DNA of 64,000 nucleotides. It comes from Eutrigla gurnardus (lineage: Eukaryota; Chordata; Actinopteri; Perciformes; Triglidae). The translations under genes were made by a program, and so were the position numbers. The stretch is taken from NCBI GenBank assembly GCA_963514095.1, contig OY741284.1:9227835-9291834 (forward strand). The letters run 5' to 3'. Of the stretch, positions 53,977-64,000 are shown in pieces (position 1 is the first letter of the stretch; every line of letters starts with the position of its first letter). The notes under the pieces were generated by a model, which was not told where the DNA came from, ran no database searches, and was given only the letters and a program-made list of their open reading frames with translations.

Positions 53977-55047
53977 ACACGTGCCCGCATAAGGACGCTT
54001 AACTTAACCGCCGCCAGCCACAGGTGTCCTCCCACCGCCGCCATGCAAATAATGCCGACGTTTCCTCAACCGCGTTGACTTTGACAAAGAAGTTCACCTT
54101 GAAAGCAAAATAAAGAGAAAGGAGAAAGATGATGAATAAATGTATGAAAAATATTCCGATAGAGAGAGTTGCTAGGCGACACAAAAATTCCTAAGCCTAC
54201 AGGCGTGGGATGTCTACCATTGACAAATCTCCGTCACCATCAGAGCGATGCGTATTCACACACATCATCATTTCCCCAGCTCCACTCCTCTTTTCACCAC
54301 CTCCTTCTTCTTTTTCCCCATCTCTCCCTTTACTCCTCAGTCAGACCTCCCCATTAGATGTCTCTGTCGAGTGGGTGGCTGCTGACCTTTACCGGCTCAG
54401 GGAGTTTTTAAAGAGTTGAATGAGAGCGAGCTGGTCGGTGTCGCGCTGGTAGTTAAGATCAGAAACCCACGAGGGCTCTTGAAGATGAAAGGCAGGTGTT
54501 TCTGAGAGGACAGAGATTACGTGGAGGGCTCCAGAAGCCTGTAAATGAAGCCCTGAATGAGCTCTGTGGGAGGTTGGGTGAGGTTTGGGATCATACGATT
54601 TCTGAGGTCTGATGTAGTTCAAAATCACTGTGTTATGCTGTAAAAATAATGGCCCGACATATTTAAAGCAAACGTTTGATAAGCTGTTTCCCTTTGGGTG
54701 CAGCATCGTTAGTTAAAAGTGTGTTTTTAATTTATTTTGTGGAAATTAAGGATATATTCTGCCTTCTGTGTATTGTAATTATGTTCAGTAAAAATCACAC
54801 ATGTTAAAATGCAAAAAGCAATAGTTTCCCCTTCTTTTTCTTTCCCTCCTCCTCGCTCTTATTTGCTCCTGCTCATTCTCTCCGCCTGCTGCTCTCTGCG
54901 GTACGCGATGCAGCTCTGTGCTTACACTTAGTTCTTGTTAATGGCTTTATGCCCTGCGGACTCTGCAGTCATAGACTGTCTTCCTGTCGACCTAACCTTC
55001 AACACACACACCTATAGCTGCTGTCAACCATTCTTTTTTACTGAAAT

Positions 55048-55048
<1 letters not shown>

Positions 55049-55098
<50 letters not shown>
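55049..55098. repeat. (CA)n microsatellite
   Basis: A pure CA tract upstream of the LINE remnant. Confidence 0.96.
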
Positions 55099-55099
<1 letters not shown>

Positions 55100-55294
55100 T
55101 ATGCTGCCCTTGAGATGTTATCTTGCGACCATGTCCACAAGGAGTAAAAATAATGTAAATGCAGGGTACTGGGGTCCAGTCCTCGTAGAACCACTGTGTT
55201 CGATACTCGGCACAAAGTCAAAAACATTCCCAGTTGACCTCATCAGAGTCGTCACTGATGCTGTTTATGATTTGCATGGACAGGATGTCAAGTG

Positions 55295-55665
55295 GTAGCC
55301 GGGGGGAGGAGTCTGGTTTGGGGACTCCAGAATTGTCTCCGTTCTTTGCTGAGGCCGTGGTTCTCCTCCAGAAAACGGTTCTTCCAGGTTGGAAGCGAGG
55401 GAGTTAAAGCATCTCCGGGTCTTGGTGTGGCGTCATGTCACTCTTCATTTACCAGGTCTCAGACTTCTGGAGGGAGCTCGGAATAGAGCTGCTGGTCCTT
55501 GAGTGTGAAAGGGGGCAGCTGAGGTGGTTTGGGCGTTCTAGACACCCTGCTGTCGAGGTTTTGTGACGAACGTCCAACCGGTCCTGGGTTGGACCCAGAA
55601 CACACACGAGTCTGGGATGTTCTTCTAAAGCCCGGCCCCAGATAACATGGGGGGATGGATGAAAA
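55295..55665 (+). mobile_element. Broken non-LTR retrotransposon (LINE) 3' fragment
   Basis: Fragments of a LINE reverse transcriptase can be read in shifting + frames: GGVWFGDSRI (RT core), EAVVLLQKT, LEARELKHLRVL (like the QVEEFKYLGVL block) and FWRELGIELLVLECERGQLR followed by WFGR (like REELGVEPLLLxxERSQLRWFG). The 3' end, cccggccccagataacatgg followed by gggatggatgaa, resembles the element's usual GC-rich end and ATGGATGG tail. The catalytic FADD-type motif and most of the thumb are missing through internal deletions, and the frames are broken, so it is inactive. I recognise the family as very abundant in teleosts but cannot name the clade with confidence (RTE-like or Rex-like). Confidence 0.8.
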
Positions 55666-58245
55666 CAAGATGAGGGATGTACTTAGTTCATATTTAAGGA
55701 AAGTTAATTATGTACATGTACAGTTCTATACGTGTATAACATCTTGTTTGAGTGTTGATTTAACTGTGTGGTTAATATTTCATAACGCTGTATTGTGGTC
55801 CCAGATGACTTGTAAATATTCAGAGCCAATAATGTGATCACAGTGTTTTTTTCTCCTCCTGGCAACACGGTTGGGGAAAGATGGTTGGGAAAAAAATGCT
55901 AATTTCTATAGGCTTTGTCATTTTTCTAGCCATTTATTCACAACTGACTGGTTTGTTGAGCGTTATCCAGGCAGCAGCAGAGCGATGTAGCGCTACCCTG
56001 CAGGGACTAATACATTTTAATTCAATAACCAGTAGTTGAGAGTTTTATGAGTCCCTGGAAAAGAGTGGGTCCATGTTAATGTGATAATTCAATATTTGGG
56101 ACATACAGAGACTGACTACACAGTACAAGAATGACCTTGTGATTCTAAGCTTCATAATGGACAGATATGATGCTTTTGATCTTCCCATTTAAAATAAAAA
56201 AATGAGTGCTTTTCGCATAATGCTCTTTCCTTACAGTATGTGGAGACCTCAGCAGGTATAAGACATTTCCAAAGTCACAGGAAGTCCCATTTAGTCGTGT
56301 TTCTGAGCGTCAGTTTAATGCCACAGACCTTGTGTTGTTTTTCCAGACTTATGTCGTGCGGCGGCGTAAGTGGTGCTTAGAGGATTTCTCAAGGAGAACG
56401 ACTTTGTGACAGATCGTTTCAAGTCTAATGTTCCACTTCCTTCTCTTTCTGACCTTTCTTTCTTCACTTTACTTGTCATTTTTCTCTTCCATCTCTTCCA
56501 GACTTCATTTCTCCTTCTGGCTGAATCGAACATCTATAGGCGTCCTTACAGATACGTGCTCAACTAACCGGGAACAGTTTGAACGGATTTTCTCAGGAAA
56601 GATTCGTATTCTGAGTTTTCACCGTATATATTTTTAGGGATTCACTATCGCCCAAAACAAAGCCCAACAAAGAGGAGGACAGGACAGCTGCCATGCTGAG
56701 CGGTTGGCCCGTCAGCAAGGTGTTTGTGTACTCGAGGATGCTGGGAATCTGTCGGCAGCGATATCCTTCATCGGGACTGAGACGTAAAAAAGCAGAGTAC
56801 CCATAATAGTTATAAATAGGAAGTCATTTTTAGCACTCCGAGCTGCAACACAATCTGTGACCCTTAACTGCATTGTCTTATTGTTTTTGTCTGTTTATTG
56901 GAAATAACTAAACATATTACATAATCTTGGGGTGTAAACATTGTGTGTTTGAATCATGTTGGCGGATCTGCAGCATCCACAAAGAAACAGACGTTTTAAT
57001 GCTGGAAAGTTGAAAGTCGGACATTGAAATGTGCTCAAAAATCCTGTTTAACTTTACAGTAATGAATAACAGCGAATGCTGGAGGTATGAAATCCTGTCC
57101 TCTCAGGAGGAATCCTTCAGACTGACAGTGTTACACTTTATCTAAGGAGCTGCTACTCTGCTAAAGTTTTGGATACATTTGTACCGACGTGTCAGTTTCT
57201 GACTGCAAATCTCCAGACGGTAGATAACAATGTAAAGGCCGGCGACTTCCTCTGAAGTTGTCAGGCTGCAGTGAAATGCAGTAAAGGTTCGTTCACACTG
57301 CGGTGGTTCTCTGTCAGCGGCCTCTTGCTCCGGCTGCCAGCCGTGTCTGTGGATTAAGCACGGAGCCAGGGGAAGCCACAGTGTGAGCGTTGCTCAATAC
57401 AGCAGCCATCACAGAGGATGTGAAGGCTGCTATTTGCTGAGGAGTGACTGTCGGCGTCCTGTGGGTGGCTCAGCTAGCTGACTTCTGTGGGATTAGCCAG
57501 CCGTGGAGGGGAATCCAATCATGCAAGGCAATCCCTGGTCACCTCTCTGACCAACCTCCACCTCTCTCCTTCTATTTCAAACTTTGCTTCCATCACTCTC
57601 ACTTCTGCTTCTCCGTATCTCTCTATCTCAACATTTGCCCGACTGCATTTCTCATCTCTTTTTCCTGCTATTAACCTCCTTTTCGTCACATATCAGAGTT
57701 CTGCTCGACATTTCTGGAAATATGGCTTTCTTGCAAGTCATTTGAAGAAACTCAAACTTAACTGTTGACTCCAATGCTTGTTTCACTCACGCTTCACATT
57801 AGGGGTCAGACTAATTAGTATCTATTCGGCTCAAAACGTCGGCTTCGAGGAGTCGAGGGGATGGGCTGTCATTAGCCTCATTTTTACATTTTTTGAAATA
57901 CCGCAATCTTTAATTCTTCCGTCGGTCTTTTGGTCAGTTTGTCTCTTCAGCGCTGCCCTCTCATGACTGCTCGTCTTTCTCCAGCTCATGAGGGCCTCAG
58001 AGGCTCCATTGTCCTCTCTGGTGTCCACCCCTCCCTTTTTCTTTCTAATCAAATAGCCTCCGTGAGGAAATGCCAGCAAATTATAGCCTCCATTCATATC
58101 TGATGGCCTATGAACTCGGTGTACAGTGTGTGAGGCGATGGGTCGGGAGACGGAGACGGAGACCTCGCAGGATTTAAGGTGGTGCCATAGAAGCTCCTCG
58201 GACGTGACGCAAGCAACGGCACGTTTCCTATTTGTGTTATCAGCC

Positions 58246-58248
<3 letters not shown>

Positions 58249-58335
<87 letters not shown>
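58249..58335. repeat. (CA)n microsatellite, 87 bases
   Basis: An uninterrupted CA tract. Confidence 0.97.
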
Positions 58336-58337
<2 letters not shown>

Positions 58338-61300
58338 AATTATGCCCATAGAGAGAAACGCACCAAAAAGTATGCACTCAAGCTCTCACGGGATCGTCTG
58401 AAACACGCCACACTGCATTATCCCACCGACGGATAATCACACAGCTTTACATGCGATCTTTTGGTCACATGTGCAGACGCCGTCGCACACACACACACAC
58501 ACACACACTCCGACGTTTAATCTGGCCTGTGCAGTTGGACGGGAGCTGCATACGACCTGCTAATTAGTGGCCAGAGGAGGCCTCTGTTTGTCTGCTCCCT
58601 TCCTGTTCAGCCCAGACACAAGTTCCTCTGTGTCCTATCTCTGGCCCTGGAAGATAGGGAGGGAGGGAGGGAAATGAATGAAGACCGACTGTGTTTGTTT
58701 GTTGAAGGGACCGCTCATATCCAACCTCGCGAAGCCTTTTTCTCCCACTTTCTCGAATCCGTCTGACCCCTCTGGGGCCGAGCGGGAAGAAGAGGCGGCA
58801 TCTATCAAAAATATCAGGTAGCTAAACCTCTTGTCACACTGCCGGATTAATTTCAACTCCAGGTATTCGGTCGCTGCCGGGCTTCGCGGTGGACTTGAGC
58901 GTGAGGGATTTCCTTCCAGCGAGTGTCCTCTTGGAGATAGAGTGCAAAGTAGTTTTCTGCTGGCGAGGGAATAGCTCAAACTTTAAGCCCGTCGCTCACG
59001 TCGATGCAGCCGAATGGGATATTTTGCTGTGTTTATTGCAGTCTGTGTGTGTGAAATCAAACGTGTTAACTGCATTTACTTACATTTCTCTGTGTCTTTA
59101 CTGCGTGTGTGTGTGTGTGTGTGTGTGTGAGGGAGGAAATCCCTGCTCCACACTCACTGCACTCCCACTTCCTCACTCATTTCCCTCTTCCCGCTCTCCC
59201 CGTCTTGTGCTCGTCTCCTTGGGATTTGCCGACGCAAACTCCAAAGTAAGTGTTGAGTTGGATCCTCTACCTCTGCCTTTTTAACCCTGGACGATGGGTT
59301 CCGTTACCTCCGTCAGCTTTGGCCTCGCTCTCTCTCTCTCTGGTGATGAAGGGTTGGGAAGAATAGATGGAGCACATGTTGGGAGAATGAGAAATGAATC
59401 TCCATCCTTTGTGAAGATCACTTCTCTATCTCTTCCTGCTGTCTCCTTTTAATTTCGTCCGCCTGCAGCTGCTACAAGGGAGACTCTTTGCTGAGCTCGT
59501 GCTGTTTTTCAGCTCGTCTCTCTTCAGTGCATCCATTAATGATGCCGCTCCACTGGTGGCATTTTAAAGACGTCCGTATTTCATTTTTAATTCATGGTGA
59601 CAACTCTGTAATAACTGTAAACAAACGAGAGCACGGTGGAGATGTTTGATAGCCTCAAACTCACGTCTCTGTTTCATCAGAAACATCAGAGCTGCCGTTA
59701 TGTTTCCAGGACCGTCCATTTCCCAGTAATCTTGTCACTTCCTGTCGCAAAGACAATGGCTTCTCTTGTCTCTTTCGATTTGAATTTACTTTCACTTCCA
59801 GTAACTTCGTTGACGACGAACTGCACCCTCTTCTTTGTGCCATAAAGCATCTATTTTAATTTCCATGTGGTTGTACGTTTACGTCCAAACAAGGAACCAG
59901 GATGCTCTGAGAAATCGAACAATACATTTGCTAACATGCACTCCGGTATCTCCCCTATTTCCCCTTATTTTTTGGAAAATATATTTTCTTACTCCAGCTG
60001 TCACAGTGAATATGTCGAGTGTGTGCAGAAGGGCTGATGGTGCTCGGGGAGGATGGGCTCTTCAGTGAGAACACAGCTTTTCTGTTTGAATTTAAAAAAA
60101 AGATTGAAACTGACTTTGACTTCTAAAGCCGTCTTTGTGACGGTCTCAGTCTTGTGGAGTTATTTTGAATGCGAGGATGCTGCTGTGTGTACGTCTGTGT
60201 CATATCAACCACGTCTCCTAGAAGTTAGGATTACGTACCACTAGATTGCAAAGGGAAAAATGTTTTTTTAATGAATTTTAAGGCTGTTGGTTAGGTTTTC
60301 TATCGAGAAAATTGAAGAAATGATGTTTGTATCCGTCAAGTTGAAGCATGATGCTCCTGAATGTGTCATTATTTCCTGCATATTCACGACTATTTCATTT
60401 ATTTTTCCTCCAGGATCCGCTCGCTGTAACTTCATTTGTGATGGTTATATTTAGGTACGACAGGTATATTTAAGTAAGAGACAGGGTTGGTACCAGTGAT
60501 GCTTCCCTGTGTCACATATTGCACCATGCTTACGTGGATGAGGCAGATTGGAAATCCAGTCACGGTGTACAGTATTCTCTCTCCAGGTGAACTCTAACCG
60601 GGGAAATCGAGTTTCTACTCGGCAATTCCAGAAACCTGCTTTCTGGTTTGCATTCTGTATAAAAAAAAAAAAATCAGGATACTGAAGGAAGCGTAAACAA
60701 ACTCTACATATTGCTTTTGAAGGCTGAACTCTCAAAATGGATGTGAGGATGATTAATTGCACCTTTCATCTGAGCCGTGGGATGAGTTTTTCTGCGGGAG
60801 CAGCGGACTAGCGGCAGCGGGAGCTCTTTATGGCTCCGTCAGCGTGCTCTCAGACTTTTCCTTGGGCTCGGTGAGTGAAATCTGCTGCTAACCAGGTTGT
60901 CACTTCAAATCAGTATCAGCTGAGGCCGGGCCACCTGCAGAGCCTAGGCCTAAAAGAGTGGCTGGGGACTGGGTCTCCATTAGCTGGTAATGGCACTCTA
61001 ATTGAGTGCTGATGGGGGTAGAAGTGTGTCTGTGTGTGTGTGTTGGGGGGGGGGGGGGGTGTAGGCCTTTTAATAAACTGCAATGTGAAATAAGTCTCTG
61101 ATTGATTGCAGAGTGTGAGTGAGAGAAATCATCAAGGGACTGATTGCTCTGTCAGCCAGAATGATGGATTCAGTTTGAGTGTGCACAGGGTGTGATTGAT
61201 GGCCTGGTGCAGTCTGGGTAATGTAGTCGCACACCATGACGGGAAGAATGATGGTTGTTGAATGAGGAGCGGAGGCTGGCAGAGGGCGAAGGGGGGGGGG

Positions 61301-61822
61301 GTAACAAGTCAAGAGTGTTGTCGTAGCCGCGCCCGAGAGTTATCACCATGGTGACAAGTTTACTACGGATCGCATTAAGAGGTCTAACCAGGGGCCGGTT
61401 GCCCAGTGACACTTGAGCAATGCATTATGGGGGAAAGGCAGACATCCAGAGGCTGCTGTATCTCTGGAAAGAGATGTTTTGTCTGTGTGGCTGAAATGAC
61501 GCTCGCCCCGTAACCTTTCCCCCCCGCTCCACATCACTCACTCTTGTTTTTCATTCTTTCTGGGTACACATCTGCCTCAGAGATAAGGGACCTTTCGGTT
61601 CTCTGCTGCTCTCTCGGTGCCCTTTGGGACTCAACCTTTTTACCAATGCCGCGACAAAAAGCAATCCCCTTAAACACGGAGGAGAACGCGGTTATGTAAA
61701 GGTCCCAAAGAAATGTTCAACTTCCATGTTGTGTGAATTCATCACCTTCAAACGAGGAGTCCTTTTCAGAAGTCCCTTTTGGTGGAAAATCATTGATGTA
61801 TTTCATTTGGTATGCAAATTAC

Positions 61823-61872
61823 AATTTAGGCATTTGGCAGATACTCTATTCAGGGAGACTTACAATAAGCCT
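61823..61872. repeat. Short teleost repeat fragment
   Basis: Contains ggcatttggcagatactcta then ttcagggagacttacaataa, a diverged form of the GCATTTGGCAGACxCTTTTATCCA-type motif that occurs very often in fish genomes. Confidence 0.5.
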
Positions 61873-61951
61873 CACAAACAGTATTAATTAGAAAAGTAAA
61901 GCAGCAGTTAACAGTTTAATTGCATATTATCAAATAAGACAAGTGCTTTCT

Positions 61952-62042
<91 letters not shown>
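61952..62042. repeat. (TG)n microsatellite with TTTG interruptions
   Basis: A TG tract of about 90 bases with two TTTG interruptions. Confidence 0.96.
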
Positions 62043-62043
<1 letters not shown>

Positions 62044-63199
62044 GGGATTTCCAACGCTTTCTTTGTGACAGCTGTATAATAGAATGCATAGAGGCCCTGT
62101 CTACGTTCTGCAGTTTGGAGACACATTTTTCCCATGTTGACGGCTTCATAAGCCCTTTTTGTTGTTGTGTTTGAGGGAGTTTTGTGTCCCGTTCCTCAGC
62201 GGTGTTTTTCTGTTCTTTAAAATACACTCGCACCATGTGATGAGACCCTGCAGCGGTTTCACTGGCAAACACTCAACCTTCCTCAGTACCGGGGTTATGA
62301 AACTGAAATGAAGCCATTGTATCTCATATTTTAAGCTAATAATAAGATTAGAAAACATGTTTTGCTGTTTAGATATTTTCTTGCATATAAAACCCTTAAA
62401 TCTACAAATGCCGCACTGACTTCTCTCACAAATACAACCTGTGACTATACGAATCTTTGGCAGTCTGAAGAATTTTATAGCAGCTGAATTTAAGACAGCT
62501 CTTTTTTCTTTCTTTCGTTTTTTTTTTAAAGAAATGCTCCACCGTGTTGATCCCCGTTTTCACAGAGAACCAAACCCCAAAGTCCTGCAGGGACAGTTAA
62601 GAGACCCATCAGTAAACTCTCCACGATTTTTAAAAGAAGAAAGTAAAAGTTTTTTTTCTTTTTACATCCCTTCATGTTCAGTGTTTGCTTTGAACATCGG
62701 CCTGAATCATTCAAGATAATCCATCTGTGGTTGAACTTGAGTGACAGCCTTGAGTCGAAGTGTGTGATTACTGAGCCGCTGTGTGTGTGGTTGTTGGGAA
62801 AAGGTGAACAAAAAGATATTGAACAAAAAGACCCTTTGGCCTCGATAGACACATTAAACACCCCACATCTCTTTCTGGCTCTTTGCTGAGTTATGTTGCT
62901 GCTTTCTGTCTCACACAGCTCATACAATCAAACTCTCTTTGGTCCGAGAGGGCTTTCCCCTTTGCTTTCCAACACTATTTATCAGCATAATGCATAATTT
63001 ATGGGTCGGTTGGAAGGGATAATATGCAGTACATAATTAATAATGATATTAGTGTTGTGTTTGTGTTCAGTGAACTGCTGGGAGTTGCTGTTGCTGAAGT
63101 ACCGTAAACCTGCGTTCCCTGTGATCGTCCGGTTGCTGGATAATGCGATGTGTTTAACGTTCCTCTCTCTCCGTTTTTATCTCTCCGTCCTTCTCCCAG

Positions 63200-63356
63200 G
63201 ATTCCAAACACTCGGCGGAGATCGTCGCCTCTCCCTCTCTGGATGTTTTCCTGCCAGAGGACGAGGACAACCCGTACGAGTCCGTGACCACGGCCGTCAC
63301 GCGCAAACCCTGCTCACTCGATATCACGCACCGGCTCAACGCCTGCCCGCGCAATG
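63200..63356 (+). CDS. anks1b: anks1b exon J: linker before the SAM region
   Basis: Acceptor ccttctcccag, donor gtagga. It encodes DSKHSAEIVASPSLDVFLPE, then DEDNPYESVT and TAVTRKPCSLDITHRL, ending NACPRN with one extra base. It lines up with MEIVPSASLDTFPSENENF and TAVTKKPCSLEI of human ANKS1B as I recall. DEDNPYE contains a tyrosine in an acidic context, a plausible phosphorylation site, and resembles the DEHPYE of ANKS1A. The frame runs only a few codons into the intron before a stop. This is the last exon in the window; the SAM-domain exons should follow downstream. Confidence 0.92.
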
Positions 63357-64000
63357 GTAGGACAATAAAGAAACTCTACTTGTGTGTCACTTTCACTTTC
63401 ATTCAGCAACTGGAAGCCTCACGTGTAATTAACTTATGTTCAATCAAGTTATTTTCACTGTTATCGTTGTACGCTCTTTGTTTTCTGACCTTTTTTTAAA
63501 ACGTTTGCTTCAAATACAGTGGAGCATATGGTGCCTTCCACTGTGATCTATTGACTGTGTTCACACGGATCCATATGACCGTCCCGCTGTTGTGGTGATC
63601 ACAAGTTTAGTGGAAGACTTGAACCACCTGGATGCCAAGCGGCTTGTTTATCCAGCATTAACACGAGTCTCATAGCAATAAACAGGTGTGGAAAATGTGG
63701 GTGAGAGTGAGAACAATGTGGTTTGGGGATATATGGTGGAATGTATGCCTGTAACGCTGTTTGGGTGGGATTCATTTGTTCAGGGGTAGTTGGGTGCAAG
63801 GACATATTTTTTGGCGATCGGAGGCAACGCAACACACAACATTGAGATATATCAAGAAGCTTTTAATTACTCATCTGGCAACTTTTATGTCCATGCCGAG
63901 TGGGTTCAGGTCACTTACCCACTGGCATCCTCAGCGTCTTCAAAGCTGTTTTTGTGTCAGGATTCGGGTTGAGTTGGTCCTCCGGCCTCGGACCCCCCCA
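63357..64000 (+). other. Start of the intron after exon J (partial)
   Basis: Sequence following the gtagga donor to the window end. No exon or repeat is recognisable in it. Confidence 0.8.

Noticed and set aside
55459..55668. A 69-codon open stretch on the - strand
   Set aside because: It is the antisense of the LINE remnant.
59220..59260. A good donor-like sequence (aaagtaagtg) that might end an alternative exon
   Set aside because: No acceptor AG with a suitable frame is present upstream, and I recognise no ANKS1B peptide there.
61045..61060. A run of fourteen or so G residues, with another at 61288-61300
   Set aside because: It could form a quadruplex, but single homopolymer runs in an intron are common and may also be sequencing slippage.

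Overview
This is a stretch of fish (teleost) nuclear genome. The evidence is short GT-AG-spliced exons scattered in AT-rich introns, a very high density of long (CA)n/(TG)n microsatellites, and remnants of several interspersed repeat families that I recognise as common in ray-finned, mostly percomorph, fish. There are no bacterial-type operons, rRNA, tRNA or CRISPR arrays that I can support.

The only gene I can support is the middle-front part of anks1b (ankyrin repeat and sterile alpha motif domain 1B, also called AIDA-1 or EB-1), on the + strand. I define ten consecutive internal coding exons (19868-19948, 22878-23034, 32833-32985, 35152-35295, 40253-40328, 41530-41631, 46049-46171, 46715-46899, 50746-50877, 63200-63356). 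All ten introns' visible ends follow the GT-AG rule and every phase joins cleanly, giving one open reading frame of 436 codons plus one base. Exons 1-6 of the window (called A-F here) encode the ankyrin-repeat array. Exons G-J encode the linker that leads toward the SAM domains. The start codon exon lies upstream of base 1 or was not recognised, and the two SAM domains and the PTB domain lie beyond base 64000.

Layout: 1-19867 is upstream intron with three MITE-like repeats and many microsatellites. 19868-41631 carries the ankyrin exons, separated by introns of 1.2 to 9.8 kb. 41632-50877 carries the linker exons. 50878-63199 is a 12.3 kb intron with a broken LINE fragment. 63357-64000 begins the next intron.

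The most interesting signals are splicing-related. Two frame-neutral exons (F and I) have non-consensus 5' splice sites that run straight into long CA repeats. A second frame-neutral exon (D) sits between two diverged direct repeats. At protein level the fish linker keeps motifs that, as far as I recall the human proteins, are shared with the paralogue ANKS1A and lost from human ANKS1B. I did not find a clearly new biological system; these are the points worth checking. Comparisons with human proteins and with repeat consensus sequences are from memory and were not computed.
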